The notes beneath the pieces are model-generated. The model saw nothing but the letters and a program-made list of their open reading frames with translations, was not told where the DNA came from and did no database searches. A stretch of DNA of 5,069 bases from Thermoanaerobaculia bacterium. Lineage in GTDB: Bacteria > Acidobacteriota > Thermoanaerobaculia > Multivoradales > JAHEKO01. Position 1 is the stretch's first letter. Each line of letters begins with the position of its first letter. Shown here in pieces: positions 1-5,069 of this stretch. The DNA lies in the NCBI GenBank assembly GCA_029287645.1, contig JARFQS010000058.1:1-5069 (forward strand). The letters are read 5' to 3'. The position numbers and the translations under genes are program-made.

Positions 1-1
1 C

Positions 2-709
2 GCGGCGGTTCCAGAGCCGATCGTCCAGACGGTGGACCTCGGGTCGCTTGAATCGATGAGCCTGCCACTGCCACTGGATACCTCGCAAGGCTTGGACGAA
101 TCCTGCGTCGACCTACTGCTCGATTTTCTGGTGGACAAGGATGCGCTGGCAGTCGGTCCGGGGTTGGGTTTGGCAGTTTCGACAGTCGAGGTGGTGAAGC
201 GACTCGTGTCAGGTGTCGCCTTGCCGGTCGTCCTGGACGCAGATGGCTTGAACGCCTTCGCTGGAGATCTCGAGAGCTTGGCTGCTCGGACGGCAGGGAC
301 TGTCTTGACGCCCCACCCGGGAGAGCTGGCTCGGCTTCTGGGAACCGAGACTCGCCAGGTACAGGATCAGAGGGTCGAGAGTGCGAGGGAGGCGGCCGAG
401 AGGAGTGGCGCGGTGGTGGTGCTGAAAGGACATCGATCCCTCATTGCCTCGCCCTCGGGTGAAGTCTTCGTGAACCCGACGGGCAATGCCGGGATGGCCA
501 GTGGCGGGATGGGAGATGTCTTGACCGGAGTCGTTGCCGGGTTGGTTGCGCAGAGCTACGAGCCTCTCGTGGCCGCACTTCTGGGGACCTTCATTCATGG
601 CCTGGCCGGAGATATCGCCGTGAGACAGGGTCGAGGCCTGATAGCACTCGCCGCTTCCGATCTGCTCGAGACCCTGGCCGACGCCTTTGCGGAGCTGAGT
701 GACGAATGA
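2..709 (+). CDS. nnrD: ADP/ATP-dependent NAD(P)H-hydrate dehydratase, C-terminal part (5' end outside window)
   Basis: The enzyme removes water from damaged NAD(P)HX hydrates, using ADP or ATP, to restore NAD(P)H in the cytoplasm. The reading frame is open from base 2 with no start needed, so the gene is cut by the window edge; a GTG at 32 is in frame but is probably internal. Family motifs visible in order are AVGPGLG (about 151-171), VVLDADGLNAF (about 227-259), LTPHPGELARLLG (about 304-342), VVLKGHRSLI, and the signature GGMGDVLTG, whose Asp codon at 515-517 is the expected catalytic residue. The protein ends normally at a TGA. In most bacteria this domain is fused behind an NAD(P)HX epimerase (NnrE) domain, which would lie upstream and cannot be seen here. 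The stop overlaps the tsaE start as ATGA, so the two are probably translationally coupled. The ribokinase-like fold assignment is family knowledge. Identity is near certain; only the bifunctional state is inferred. Confidence 0.95.
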   Translation, partial: AAVPEPIVQTVDLGSLESMSLPLPLDTSQGLDESCVDLLLDFLVDKDALAVGPGLGLAVSTVEVVKRLVSGVALPVVLDADGLNAFAGDLESLAARTAGTVLTPHPGELARLLGTETRQVQDQRVESAREAAERSGAVVVLKGHRSLIASPSGEVFVNPTGNAGMASGGMGDVLTGVVAGLVAQSYEPLVAALLGTFIHGLAGDIAVRQGRGLIALAASDLLETLADAFAELSDE

Positions 710-1191
710 GGCGTTGGAGAACGTCCAGCGAAGAGGAAACCCGGAGGCTGGGCGAGATGCTGGGAGGTGAGCTGGCCCCGGATGGGATTCTTCTGCTTTC
801 GGGTCAGCTGGGGGCGGGCAAGACGGTTCTGGCGCAGGGCGTGGCCAGGGCCCTGGGAGTGCCCGCAAATCAAGTCCAGTCGCCGAGCTTCATACTGGTG
901 AGAGAGCACCAAGGGACCGTTGGCCGCTTCATCCACATCGACCTGTATCGTCTCGAGCCTGGCGAGACGGAGTCTCTCGGCTTGGACGAAGTTCTGGCAG
1001 GTGAGGGTGTGAAGGTGATCGAGTGGGCAGAGCGGCTGCCTCACCCTCCAGCCTCAGCCCTGGGGTTGGAGATGCGAGTGGGTGGAGAAGGAGCTGATCG
1101 CGAGATCCTGGAAATCGGGCTCGACAGACAAGACAATAACGTTGAAGGCTCTGCCCGACCTGGGGCGAAGAGCCAGGAGGAGCAGAGATGA
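706..1191 (+). CDS. tsaE: TsaE, ATPase of the tRNA N6-threonylcarbamoyladenosine (t6A37) synthesis complex
   Basis: TsaE works with TsaB and TsaD to add threonylcarbamoyl to A37 of ANN-decoding tRNAs; its ATPase activity resets the complex. The 161-residue protein matches the family's usual 150-160. The Walker A loop GQLGAGKT is at residues 33-40 with the P-loop lysine K39. It is followed by the family motif SPSF (59-62), HIDLYRL (77-83) with the conserved Asp at D79, a Glu-rich LGLDE segment (91-95), and IEWAERLP with the conserved Trp at W107. The last 25 or so residues are polar, low in complexity and probably disordered. The ATG at 706 is chosen because it forms an ATGA overlap with nnrD and places the Walker A motif at the usual distance; a GGAG lies at 691-694. 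The gene ends in a second ATGA overlap with hbd. The nnr-tsaE pair is a common bacterial arrangement. Confidence 0.97.
   Translation: MRRWRTSSEEETRRLGEMLGGELAPDGILLLSGQLGAGKTVLAQGVARALGVPANQVQSPSFILVREHQGTVGRFIHIDLYRLEPGETESLGLDEVLAGEGVKVIEWAERLPHPPASALGLEMRVGGEGADREILEIGLDRQDNNVEGSARPGAKSQEEQR
1175..1180 (+). promoter_or_regulatory. Strong Shine-Dalgarno site for hbd
   Basis: AGGAGG lies inside the tsaE 3' end, 7 bases before the ATG at 1188. This is the best-matched ribosome binding site in the window and fixes the hbd start. It suggests hbd is translated efficiently in its own right as well as by coupling to tsaE. Confidence 0.85.
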
Positions 1192-2042
1192 CGATCGAGA
1201 AAGTCGGAGTTCTGGGCTGCGGGTTGATGGGTGCGGGAATCGCAGAGGTGTGCGCCAAGGCGGGGTTCTCGACGGTGGTCCGGGAAGTGGATGAGGGGCT
1301 CCTGGAAAAGGGGATGCAGCGAATCGAACGGTCTTTGAGCAAGGCGGTCGACAAGGGAAAGCTCGAAGCCGTTCAGCGAGACGAAACAATGTCGAGAATC
1401 TCTGGAACCACCGAGCTCGAATCGCTGGCGGATCGTGACCTCGTGGTCGAGGCCATCGTCGAGAGTTTGCAGGCGAAGGTCGAGACCTTTGCCGCGCTCG
1501 ACCGAATCGTCCAAGACGGGGCGATCTTCGCCAGTAACACCTCTTCCCTGACGATTACCCAGATTGCGATGGCCACGCAGCGTACCGATCGCTTCGTGGG
1601 CCTGCACTTCTTCAATCCGGTACCGGTGATGAAGCTTGTCGAAGTCGTGCGAACTCTCATGACGAGTGACGAGACGATGCAGCAATGCCTCGACTTCGTG
1701 GCGTCTCTGGGCAAAGAAGGAGTCTCTTGCAGGGATAATTCGGGCTTCATCGTGAATCGGCTGCTGGTACCGTACCTGCTCGATGCCATAAGAGCCGTCG
1801 AAGAGGGAGTGGGATCGATCGAAGACATCGACAAGGCCATGCAGCTGGGATGTGGGTATCCCATGGGTCCGCTCACCCTGCTGGACTTCGTCGGGCTGGA
1901 TACCACCTATTACATCGCCAACATCATGTTCGAGGAGTACAGAGAGAAGCGATTCGCTCCGCCGCCCCTCCTCAAACAGATGGTCCAGGCGGGCAGAAGT
2001 GGTCGCAAGAGCGGCCGAGGCTTCTACGACTACGGGGAATGA
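1188..2042 (+). CDS. hbd: 3-hydroxybutyryl-CoA (short-chain 3-hydroxyacyl-CoA) dehydrogenase
   Basis: The enzyme is a cytoplasmic NAD(P)-dependent oxidoreductase that interconverts 3-hydroxybutyryl-CoA and acetoacetyl-CoA, in beta-oxidation or in butyrate/PHB-type metabolism. At 284 residues it has the normal length of a single-function member, with no crotonase domain. The N-terminal Rossmann fold has GCGLMGAG at residues 10-17. The catalytic set is complete: S119 in NTSSL, H140 in HFFNP, E152 in KLVEVV and N190 in FIVNRLL. The 12- and 50-residue spacings from His to Glu and to Asn are those of the family. The C-terminal dimerisation domain carries GYPMGPLTLLDFVGLD and ends in the typical GRKSGRGFYDY. 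The start is set by AGGAGG 7 bases upstream and by an ATGA overlap with tsaE. The choice between a degradative and a synthetic role, and between NAD and NADP, cannot be read here. paaH, mmgB and fadB2 are other names for similar proteins. Confidence 0.95.
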   Translation: MTIEKVGVLGCGLMGAGIAEVCAKAGFSTVVREVDEGLLEKGMQRIERSLSKAVDKGKLEAVQRDETMSRISGTTELESLADRDLVVEAIVESLQAKVETFAALDRIVQDGAIFASNTSSLTITQIAMATQRTDRFVGLHFFNPVPVMKLVEVVRTLMTSDETMQQCLDFVASLGKEGVSCRDNSGFIVNRLLVPYLLDAIRAVEEGVGSIEDIDKAMQLGCGYPMGPLTLLDFVGLDTTYYIANIMFEEYREKRFAPPPLLKQMVQAGRSGRKSGRGFYDYGE

Positions 2043-2072
2043 TGAGTCTGAACGGGACTGGTGTGGTGCGGT

Positions 2073-2100
2073 TTGGGGAGGTGCCGAGTCTTGCTAGACT
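2073..2100 (+). promoter_or_regulatory. Putative sigma-70-type promoter with extended -10 for the phoH operon
   Basis: A TTGGGG -35-like element (2073-2078) is followed after 16 bases by TAGACT (2095-2100). The -10 matches the consensus at 4 of 6 positions and is preceded by TG-N (2092-2094), the extended -10 motif. The predicted transcript start is near 2106-2108, which would give phoH a leader of about 236 bases. The position, right after the hbd stop in the only gap, supports a promoter. The -35 is weak, so this is inferred from pattern alone. Confidence 0.45.
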
Positions 2101-2103
2101 TGG
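2084..2103 (+). repeat. Inverted repeat centred on the putative -10 element
   Basis: CCGAGTCT (2084-2091) and AGACTTGG (2096-2103) are reverse complements at 7 of 8 positions, the exception being a G/T pair, and flank a TGCT spacer. It covers the extended -10, so it could be an operator. As RNA in a read-through transcript from hbd it would be an 8-pair hairpin, but with no T run after it, so it is not a convincing intrinsic terminator. Confidence 0.45.
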
Positions 2104-2118
2104 AGCGTGACGGGAAGT

Positions 2119-2255
2119 GCTCCAGTCGTTCGCAAGAGTTGGCGAGGAGGCGAGAGCCATAGCTGAGTCGGCTGGTGAGCCCGGTCATTCCTCGGTGCGG
2201 CGTCGGCCGCAACTGGATCTCCATAGTCGATCTGGGGCCGTGATTCGGCCGTTTT
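2119..2255 (+). promoter_or_regulatory. Candidate structured RNA leader with terminator-like hairpin
   Basis: Bases 2119-2128 can pair with 2228-2238 in a 10-pair stem (one wobble, bulged U at 2231) that encloses about 100 bases. Inside is a perfect 6-pair hairpin, TGCGGC (2196-2201) with GCCGCA (2206-2211) and a GTCG loop. The 3' arm of the long stem overlaps GGCCG (2236-2240), which can instead pair with CGGCC (2246-2250); four T residues follow at 2252-2255. The long stem and the terminator-like hairpin cannot form together, the arrangement seen in attenuators and riboswitches. All pairings were read by hand in GC-rich DNA where chance pairing is frequent, and no known riboswitch class was recognised. 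Confidence 0.3.
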
Positions 2256-2258
2256 GTG

Positions 2259-2280
2259 GGCCCGAGCTCGTGGCTCGGCC
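2259..2280 (+). repeat. GC-rich hairpin upstream of phoH
   Basis: CCGAGC (2262-2267) pairs perfectly with GCTCGG (2273-2278) around a TCGTG loop, and GG/CC at the flanks adds two pairs if C2261 bulges out. The same 5' arm, extended to CCGAGCT (2262-2268), is also fully complementary to AGCTCGG (2328-2334), about ten bases before the phoH ATG. Two alternative folds are therefore possible close to the start codon. Confidence 0.4.
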
Positions 2281-2343
2281 AACGAGGCTCGTATCGAAGG
2301 CGGTACGCGGAACCAGCGAAGGGACTCAGCTCGGCCTATTCCG

Positions 2344-3327
2344 ATGACGACAGTGACTATCGCAGAAGACCGGCTCGAGGACCTGTTCGGCACTCGGGAC
2401 GAGAACATCAAGCGCATCGAGCGGGCATTCGGCGTCACGGTCTCAGCGCGGGGTGGCCAGATTCGCGTCGACGGGGACGATGAGCCTTCCCGGTTGGCAG
2501 GATCTCTCGTCGAACAGCTCTCCCAACTCCTGGAGTCCGGCTATCCCCTGCAACCGACGGATGTGGAGACGGCGATCCGCGTTCTACAGGAAGCGCCGAG
2601 CACTTCTTTGGTGGACTTCTTCCTGGGCGATGGAGTGCTTGGGACAGTCCGTAGACTGATCCGACCTCGGAGCTTGAGCCAGCAGATCTACCTTCAGGCG
2701 ATGTCCGACTTCGACCTCGTAATCAGCATCGGACCGGCGGGAACGGGGAAGACCTACCTGGCCGTAGCCATGGCCGCTGCCGCACTCAAAGAGCGCCTGG
2801 TGCGCAGGATCATCCTGGCCCGGCCTGCGGTCGAGGCAGGGGAAAGGCTGGGCTTCCTGCCCGGCGACCTCGTGGAGAAGGTGAATCCCTATCTGCGACC
2901 GCTCTACGATGCGCTGTACGACATCCTGGGCTTCGACAAGGTCGGCAGGCTCATGGAGCGGGGGACGATCGAGGTGGCGCCCATCGCCTTCATGCGGGGT
3001 CGGACGCTGAACGACAGTTTCGTCATCCTGGATGAGGCGCAGAACACGACGACCGAGCAGATGAAGATGTTCCTGACCCGCATCGGCTTCAACTCGAAGG
3101 CGGTCATCAACGGTGATATCACCCAGATCGATCTGCCGGCCGGTAGAACGTCGGGTCTCATTCAGGCGAGGGAGATCCTCGAATCGGTGAAAGGGATCAA
3201 GTTCATCGGATTCACGGAGAAGGATGTGGTCCGACATCGACTCGTACAGAAGATCGTTCGAGCCTACGACCAGTACGATCAGCAGCAGGCGTCTTCGACA
3301 ACCGATCAGGGTGCCCGAGGTGAGTAG
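2344..3327 (+). CDS. phoH: PhoH/YbeZ-family ATPase
   Basis: PhoH-like proteins are cytoplasmic P-loop NTPases, related to helicases, that act in RNA metabolism. In other bacteria the YbeZ type partners with YbeY in rRNA handling, and here ybeY follows directly. The product is 327 residues, within the family range. A short N-terminal region with KH-like character (about 17-50, ENIKRIERAFGV) precedes the ATPase core. The Walker A motif GPAGTGKT is at 130-137 with K136. The family block RPAVEAGERLGFLPGD follows, then the Walker B motif VILDEAQN with D230 and E231, and NGDITQIDLP. The ATG at 2344 is chosen because MTTVTIAEDRLEDLFG matches the usual N-terminus. The frame stays open upstream to a TTG at 2254, but that extension is Arg-rich and unlike the family. 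No Shine-Dalgarno site lies at the normal distance; the nearest purine run is GAAGGGA at 2318-2324. The stop lies inside ybeY. Confidence 0.96.
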   Translation: MTTVTIAEDRLEDLFGTRDENIKRIERAFGVTVSARGGQIRVDGDDEPSRLAGSLVEQLSQLLESGYPLQPTDVETAIRVLQEAPSTSLVDFFLGDGVLGTVRRLIRPRSLSQQIYLQAMSDFDLVISIGPAGTGKTYLAVAMAAAALKERLVRRIILARPAVEAGERLGFLPGDLVEKVNPYLRPLYDALYDILGFDKVGRLMERGTIEVAPIAFMRGRTLNDSFVILDEAQNTTTEQMKMFLTRIGFNSKAVINGDITQIDLPAGRTSGLIQAREILESVKGIKFIGFTEKDVVRHRLVQKIVRAYDQYDQQQASSTTDQGARGE

Positions 3328-3757
3328 GAAGTTGGAGCTCGTGTTCCAGCATGCGGAGAGATTTCGTGAGAGCCGGGCTCCCCACCTTCGTAGATGGCTG
3401 AGCGAGCTCGTGCGGGAGATCGCTCCGAAGGCCGACAGCTTTGCGGTGAGCTTTGTCGACGATTCGGAGATGCGGGAGCTGAATCGATCGTTTCGGGGTC
3501 TTGATGCTTCGACGGATGTCTTGAGCTTCCCGGGAGAGACCACACTGGAGGGCTGGCACCTCGGCGACGTTGCAGTGTCCGTGGAAACCGCGAGGCGGCA
3601 GGCGGAGCCTGCAAGGAGGTCGTCCTATCGGGAGGTCCAGACGCTCCTCCTGCATGGAGCGCTGCACTGTCTGGGCTACGACCACGAGAACGATACGGGC
3701 GAGATGAGCCAGTTGGAATCGCGTTTGCGGCGAGACTGGATTCCCGATGGAAGTTAG
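3320..3757 (+). CDS. ybeY: YbeY endoribonuclease (rRNA maturation factor)
   Basis: YbeY is a zinc-dependent single-strand endoribonuclease needed for 16S rRNA 3'-end maturation and ribosome quality control. From the GTG at 3320 the product is 145 residues, close to the family norm. The signature HGALHCLGYDH gives the zinc-binding triad H112, H116 and H122, all present. Upstream lie the family motifs VSFVDDSEMRELNRSFRG, TDVLSFPGE and LGDVAVS. The start is uncertain. The GTG at 3320 overlaps the phoH stop by 8 bases and gives MSRKLELVFQ, with the beta strand in the usual place. A GTG at 3311 would add three residues, while a GTG at 3341 would trim the first strand. No strong Shine-Dalgarno site separates them, so coupling to phoH is likely. 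The downstream end overlaps corC by 11 bases. Confidence 0.95.
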   Translation: MSRKLELVFQHAERFRESRAPHLRRWLSELVREIAPKADSFAVSFVDDSEMRELNRSFRGLDASTDVLSFPGETTLEGWHLGDVAVSVETARRQAEPARRSSYREVQTLLLHGALHCLGYDHENDTGEMSQLESRLRRDWIPDGS

Positions 3758-5006
3758 CACGCTGATGACTGCCAGCATCCTGGCAGCGGCCCTGACGATC
3801 TTCGCGGTGCTCGTGCAGGTGCTCGCCGCACTTCTCGATCGTAGTGGCCCGATCCGACTGCGGTATTGGGCCGAGGAAGCCAGCGGACGGCTGCTCGCCC
3901 TTTTCGAGGAGCCTCTCAAGTTCGAGGTATTCCGATACTTGCTCAGTTGGCTTGCGAGGCTGGCTACGGTAGCTCTCTTCCTCGTCCTCTTGTCCCTGAC
4001 CCGAAGCCTCTGGTCGCCACCCTGGCTGGCCGCGATGGTCACCGTGGGTTTGATCCTCGCTGCCACCGAGCTGGTTATCCGCTCCCTGGTCGGGCGAGAT
4101 CCCGAGCGAGCCTTGCGCCGCTTCACTGGCATCTACCGCTTCGCGGTCTTTCTGCTGATGCCGTTCATCACGGCCCTGGCACCGCTGATGCCGGCAGCGG
4201 TCGTCGAGCGGCGGGAGGACGAAGGGGAGGTAACGGAGGACGAGATCGAGGCGTTCCTGGATGTCGGTACCCGTGAAGGGATACTCGAGCCTGGAGAGGA
4301 CGACCTGATCCAGCGTGTCATCGATTTCGGTGACACAGTCGTCAGGAGCGTGGTGACGCCTCGAATCGACATGGTTTGTGCACCCGTCAGCTCCAGTCTG
4401 GAGTCGCTGACCGAGCTCTTCCTCTCATCGAAACACTCCAGAATCCCGGTCTATCAGGAGTCCGTCGACCATATTGTCGGTATTCTGCACATCCGCGATC
4501 TGCTGCGAGGTCTGAGGGACGAATCGGCGCCGAGCTCTGCGGAACTGATGATGCAGCCCTACTTCGTGCCGGAGACCAAACCGCTCAACGAGTTACTCAG
4601 CGAGTTCCAGGCCCTGCATCTGCAAATGGCGATCGTCGTAGACGAGTATGGCGGTACTTCGGGGATGGTGACGGTTGAAGACCTGCTGGAAGAGATCGTC
4701 GGGGAGATCGAGGACGAGCACGACGAAGCTGCACCGGTGAATGAGCGGCTGGATGACGGATGCTGGCGGCTGGACGGACGCGTACCCGTCGAGATTCTCG
4801 ACGAGCTCTTCGATGTCGAGCTCGAGGAGGAGGCCTACGAGACTGTAGGTGGTCTGATCTTCGGCTCTCTCGGCTACGTCCCTCAGCCAGGCGAGAGTCT
4901 GGAGATTGGCGGGATTCGCTTTCAGATCGAGAGCATCGAGAAGCGCCGCATCCGTTCCGTTTCGGTACGCCGGGTGGAGACCGGTGATGACGAGGAGGCC
5001 GAATGA
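3747..5006 (+). CDS. corC: CorC/HlyC-type CBS-domain membrane protein (CNNM-like, divergent transmembrane half)
   Basis: The 419-residue inner-membrane protein belongs to the CorC/CNNM group, linked to Mg2+/Co2+ export or resistance and often mislabelled hemolysin. About four hydrophobic segments (near residues 8-30, 65-85, 93-112 and 129-149) form a DUF21-like membrane domain. An acidic linker (157-190) leads into a CBS pair: VTPRIDM at 203-209 opens CBS1, and DEYGGTSGMVTVEDLLEEIVGEIEDE from D299 closes CBS2. A C-terminal CorC_HlyC domain follows (about 335-410, including GRVPVEILDELF and YETVGGLIF). The cytoplasmic half is textbook. The membrane half lacks the usual FF-x-x-AE motif of the first helix, and the GE-x-x-PK motif appears only as TELVIR around E108. 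The ATG at 3747 overlaps ybeY by 11 bases; an in-frame ATG at 3765 is an alternative that would still keep the first helix. E. coli CorC lacks the membrane domain, so this is the longer form. Confidence 0.92.
   Translation: MEVSTLMTASILAAALTIFAVLVQVLAALLDRSGPIRLRYWAEEASGRLLALFEEPLKFEVFRYLLSWLARLATVALFLVLLSLTRSLWSPPWLAAMVTVGLILAATELVIRSLVGRDPERALRRFTGIYRFAVFLLMPFITALAPLMPAAVVERREDEGEVTEDEIEAFLDVGTREGILEPGEDDLIQRVIDFGDTVVRSVVTPRIDMVCAPVSSSLESLTELFLSSKHSRIPVYQESVDHIVGILHIRDLLRGLRDESAPSSAELMMQPYFVPETKPLNELLSEFQALHLQMAIVVDEYGGTSGMVTVEDLLEEIVGEIEDEHDEAAPVNERLDDGCWRLDGRVPVEILDELFDVELEEEAYETVGGLIFGSLGYVPQPGESLEIGGIRFQIESIEKRRIRSVSVRRVETGDDEEAE
4993..4998 (+). promoter_or_regulatory. Shine-Dalgarno site for the last gene
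   Basis: AGGAGG within the corC 3' end lies 4 bases before the ATG at 5003. The spacing is short but the match is perfect, which supports 5003 as the start of the cut-off gene. Confidence 0.7.
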
Positions 5007-5069
5007 GTGACACCGATCTCTCCGTTCACACAGGAGAGCAGCGGAAGAGTGTGGCAGGATCGGTCGCCC
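5003..5069 (+). CDS. Start of a downstream gene, cut by the window end; possibly GTPase Era
   Basis: An ATG at 5003 overlaps the corC stop as ATGA, has AGGAGG just upstream, and opens a frame that runs to the window edge. Only 22 residues are visible: MSDTDLSVHTGEQRKSVAGSVA. The stretch is hydrophilic and then turns to AGSVA. This could lead into the first beta strand and P-loop of Era, in which a short polar N-terminus precedes a strand of the FVALVGRPN type; era is a frequent neighbour of phoH-ybeY-corC. It does not look like the hydrophobic start of Lnt, the other common neighbour. The gene call is strong; the identity is a guess from context. Confidence 0.75.
   Translation, partial: MSDTDLSVHTGEQRKSVAGSVA

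Larger units (their letters stand above)
2043..2343. other. Intergenic region / probable long phoH leader, no convincing gene
   Basis: This 301-base gap is the only one in a window whose genes otherwise all overlap. It holds a plausible promoter (2073-2100), an inverted repeat around the -10, and several GC-rich hairpins described separately. One frame is open from a GTG at 2117 to a TGA at 2345-2347 (76 codons). By my hand count its third-position GC is about 62%, against about 78% in the first 50 codons of phoH. Its product is Arg-rich and matches nothing I know, so I treat the region as non-coding. No tRNA, SRP RNA, RNase P or tmRNA signature was recognised. Confidence 0.7.

Noticed and set aside
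209..868. 219-codon minus-strand frame opposite nnrD and tsaE
   Set aside because: Pro/Arg/Ser-rich, with no domain and no separate promoter or ribosome site visible.
1041..1685. 214-codon minus-strand frame opposite tsaE and hbd
   Set aside because: It covers the conserved catalytic region of hbd in antisense, and its His/Arg-rich composition is typical of shadow frames.
2042..2110. 22-codon frame beginning ATGAGTCTG right after the hbd stop
   Set aside because: Too short, no motif, and it runs through the likely promoter and inverted repeat.
2101..2255. SRP RNA, 6S RNA or RNase P RNA in the gap
   Set aside because: I looked for the conserved SRP GGAAG/GCAGCC-type loop, the 6S open bubble and the RNase P core sequences and found none that fit.
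2254..2343. N-terminal extension of PhoH from a TTG at 2254
   Set aside because: The added 30 residues are Arg-rich and unlike PhoH N-termini, while the sequence from ATG 2344 matches the family start.
2584..3543. 319-codon open frame on the minus strand opposite phoH and ybeY
   Set aside because: It lies wholly antisense to two unmistakable genes, its product has no recognisable motif, and long antisense frames are routine in GC-rich coding DNA.
3212..4132. 306-codon minus-strand frame opposite ybeY and corC
   Set aside because: Arg/Ser/Pro-rich low-information product, antisense to real genes; a codon-bias shadow.

Overview
The window is a GC-rich (roughly 60% by eye), densely packed stretch of bacterial chromosome with every gene on the + strand. 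The host is probably a Gram-negative bacterium. A GC-rich lineage such as Acidobacteriota or one of the former Deltaproteobacteria fits the gene order, but this comes from remembered gene neighbourhoods and is not proven by the sequence. I see no tRNA, rRNA, CRISPR, insertion sequence or phage gene.

Region 1 (1-2042) is one tight operon segment. It holds the 3' part of the NAD(P)HX dehydratase gene (nnrD, probably the C-terminal half of a bifunctional Nnr protein), then tsaE (the ATPase partner in t6A tRNA modification), then a complete 3-hydroxybutyryl-CoA dehydrogenase (hbd). Both junctions are 4-base ATGA stop/start overlaps, which implies translational coupling. nnr next to tsaE is a common bacterial pairing; the fatty-acid or butyrate-type dehydrogenase attached behind it is less expected.

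Region 2 (2043-2343) is the only sizeable gap, 301 bases with no convincing gene. It contains a plausible sigma-70 promoter with an extended -10 (2073-2100), an inverted repeat centred on that -10, and several GC-rich hairpins. Some of these are mutually exclusive, and one is followed by a short T run. It reads best as a long structured 5' leader of the phoH operon, possibly regulatory. This is the least explained part of the window.

Region 3 (2344-5069) is the conserved RNA and ribosome maintenance cluster. It holds phoH (PhoH/YbeZ-type ATPase), ybeY (rRNA-processing endoribonuclease with an intact zinc-binding His triad), and corC (CBS-domain membrane protein with a divergent transmembrane half). 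The last feature is the first 22 codons of another gene, possibly era. The genes overlap by 8, 11 and 4 bases, so they are almost certainly co-transcribed and coupled. PhoH and YbeY work together in other bacteria, which fits the order. I found no clearly new system; the best candidate for follow-up is the phoH leader.
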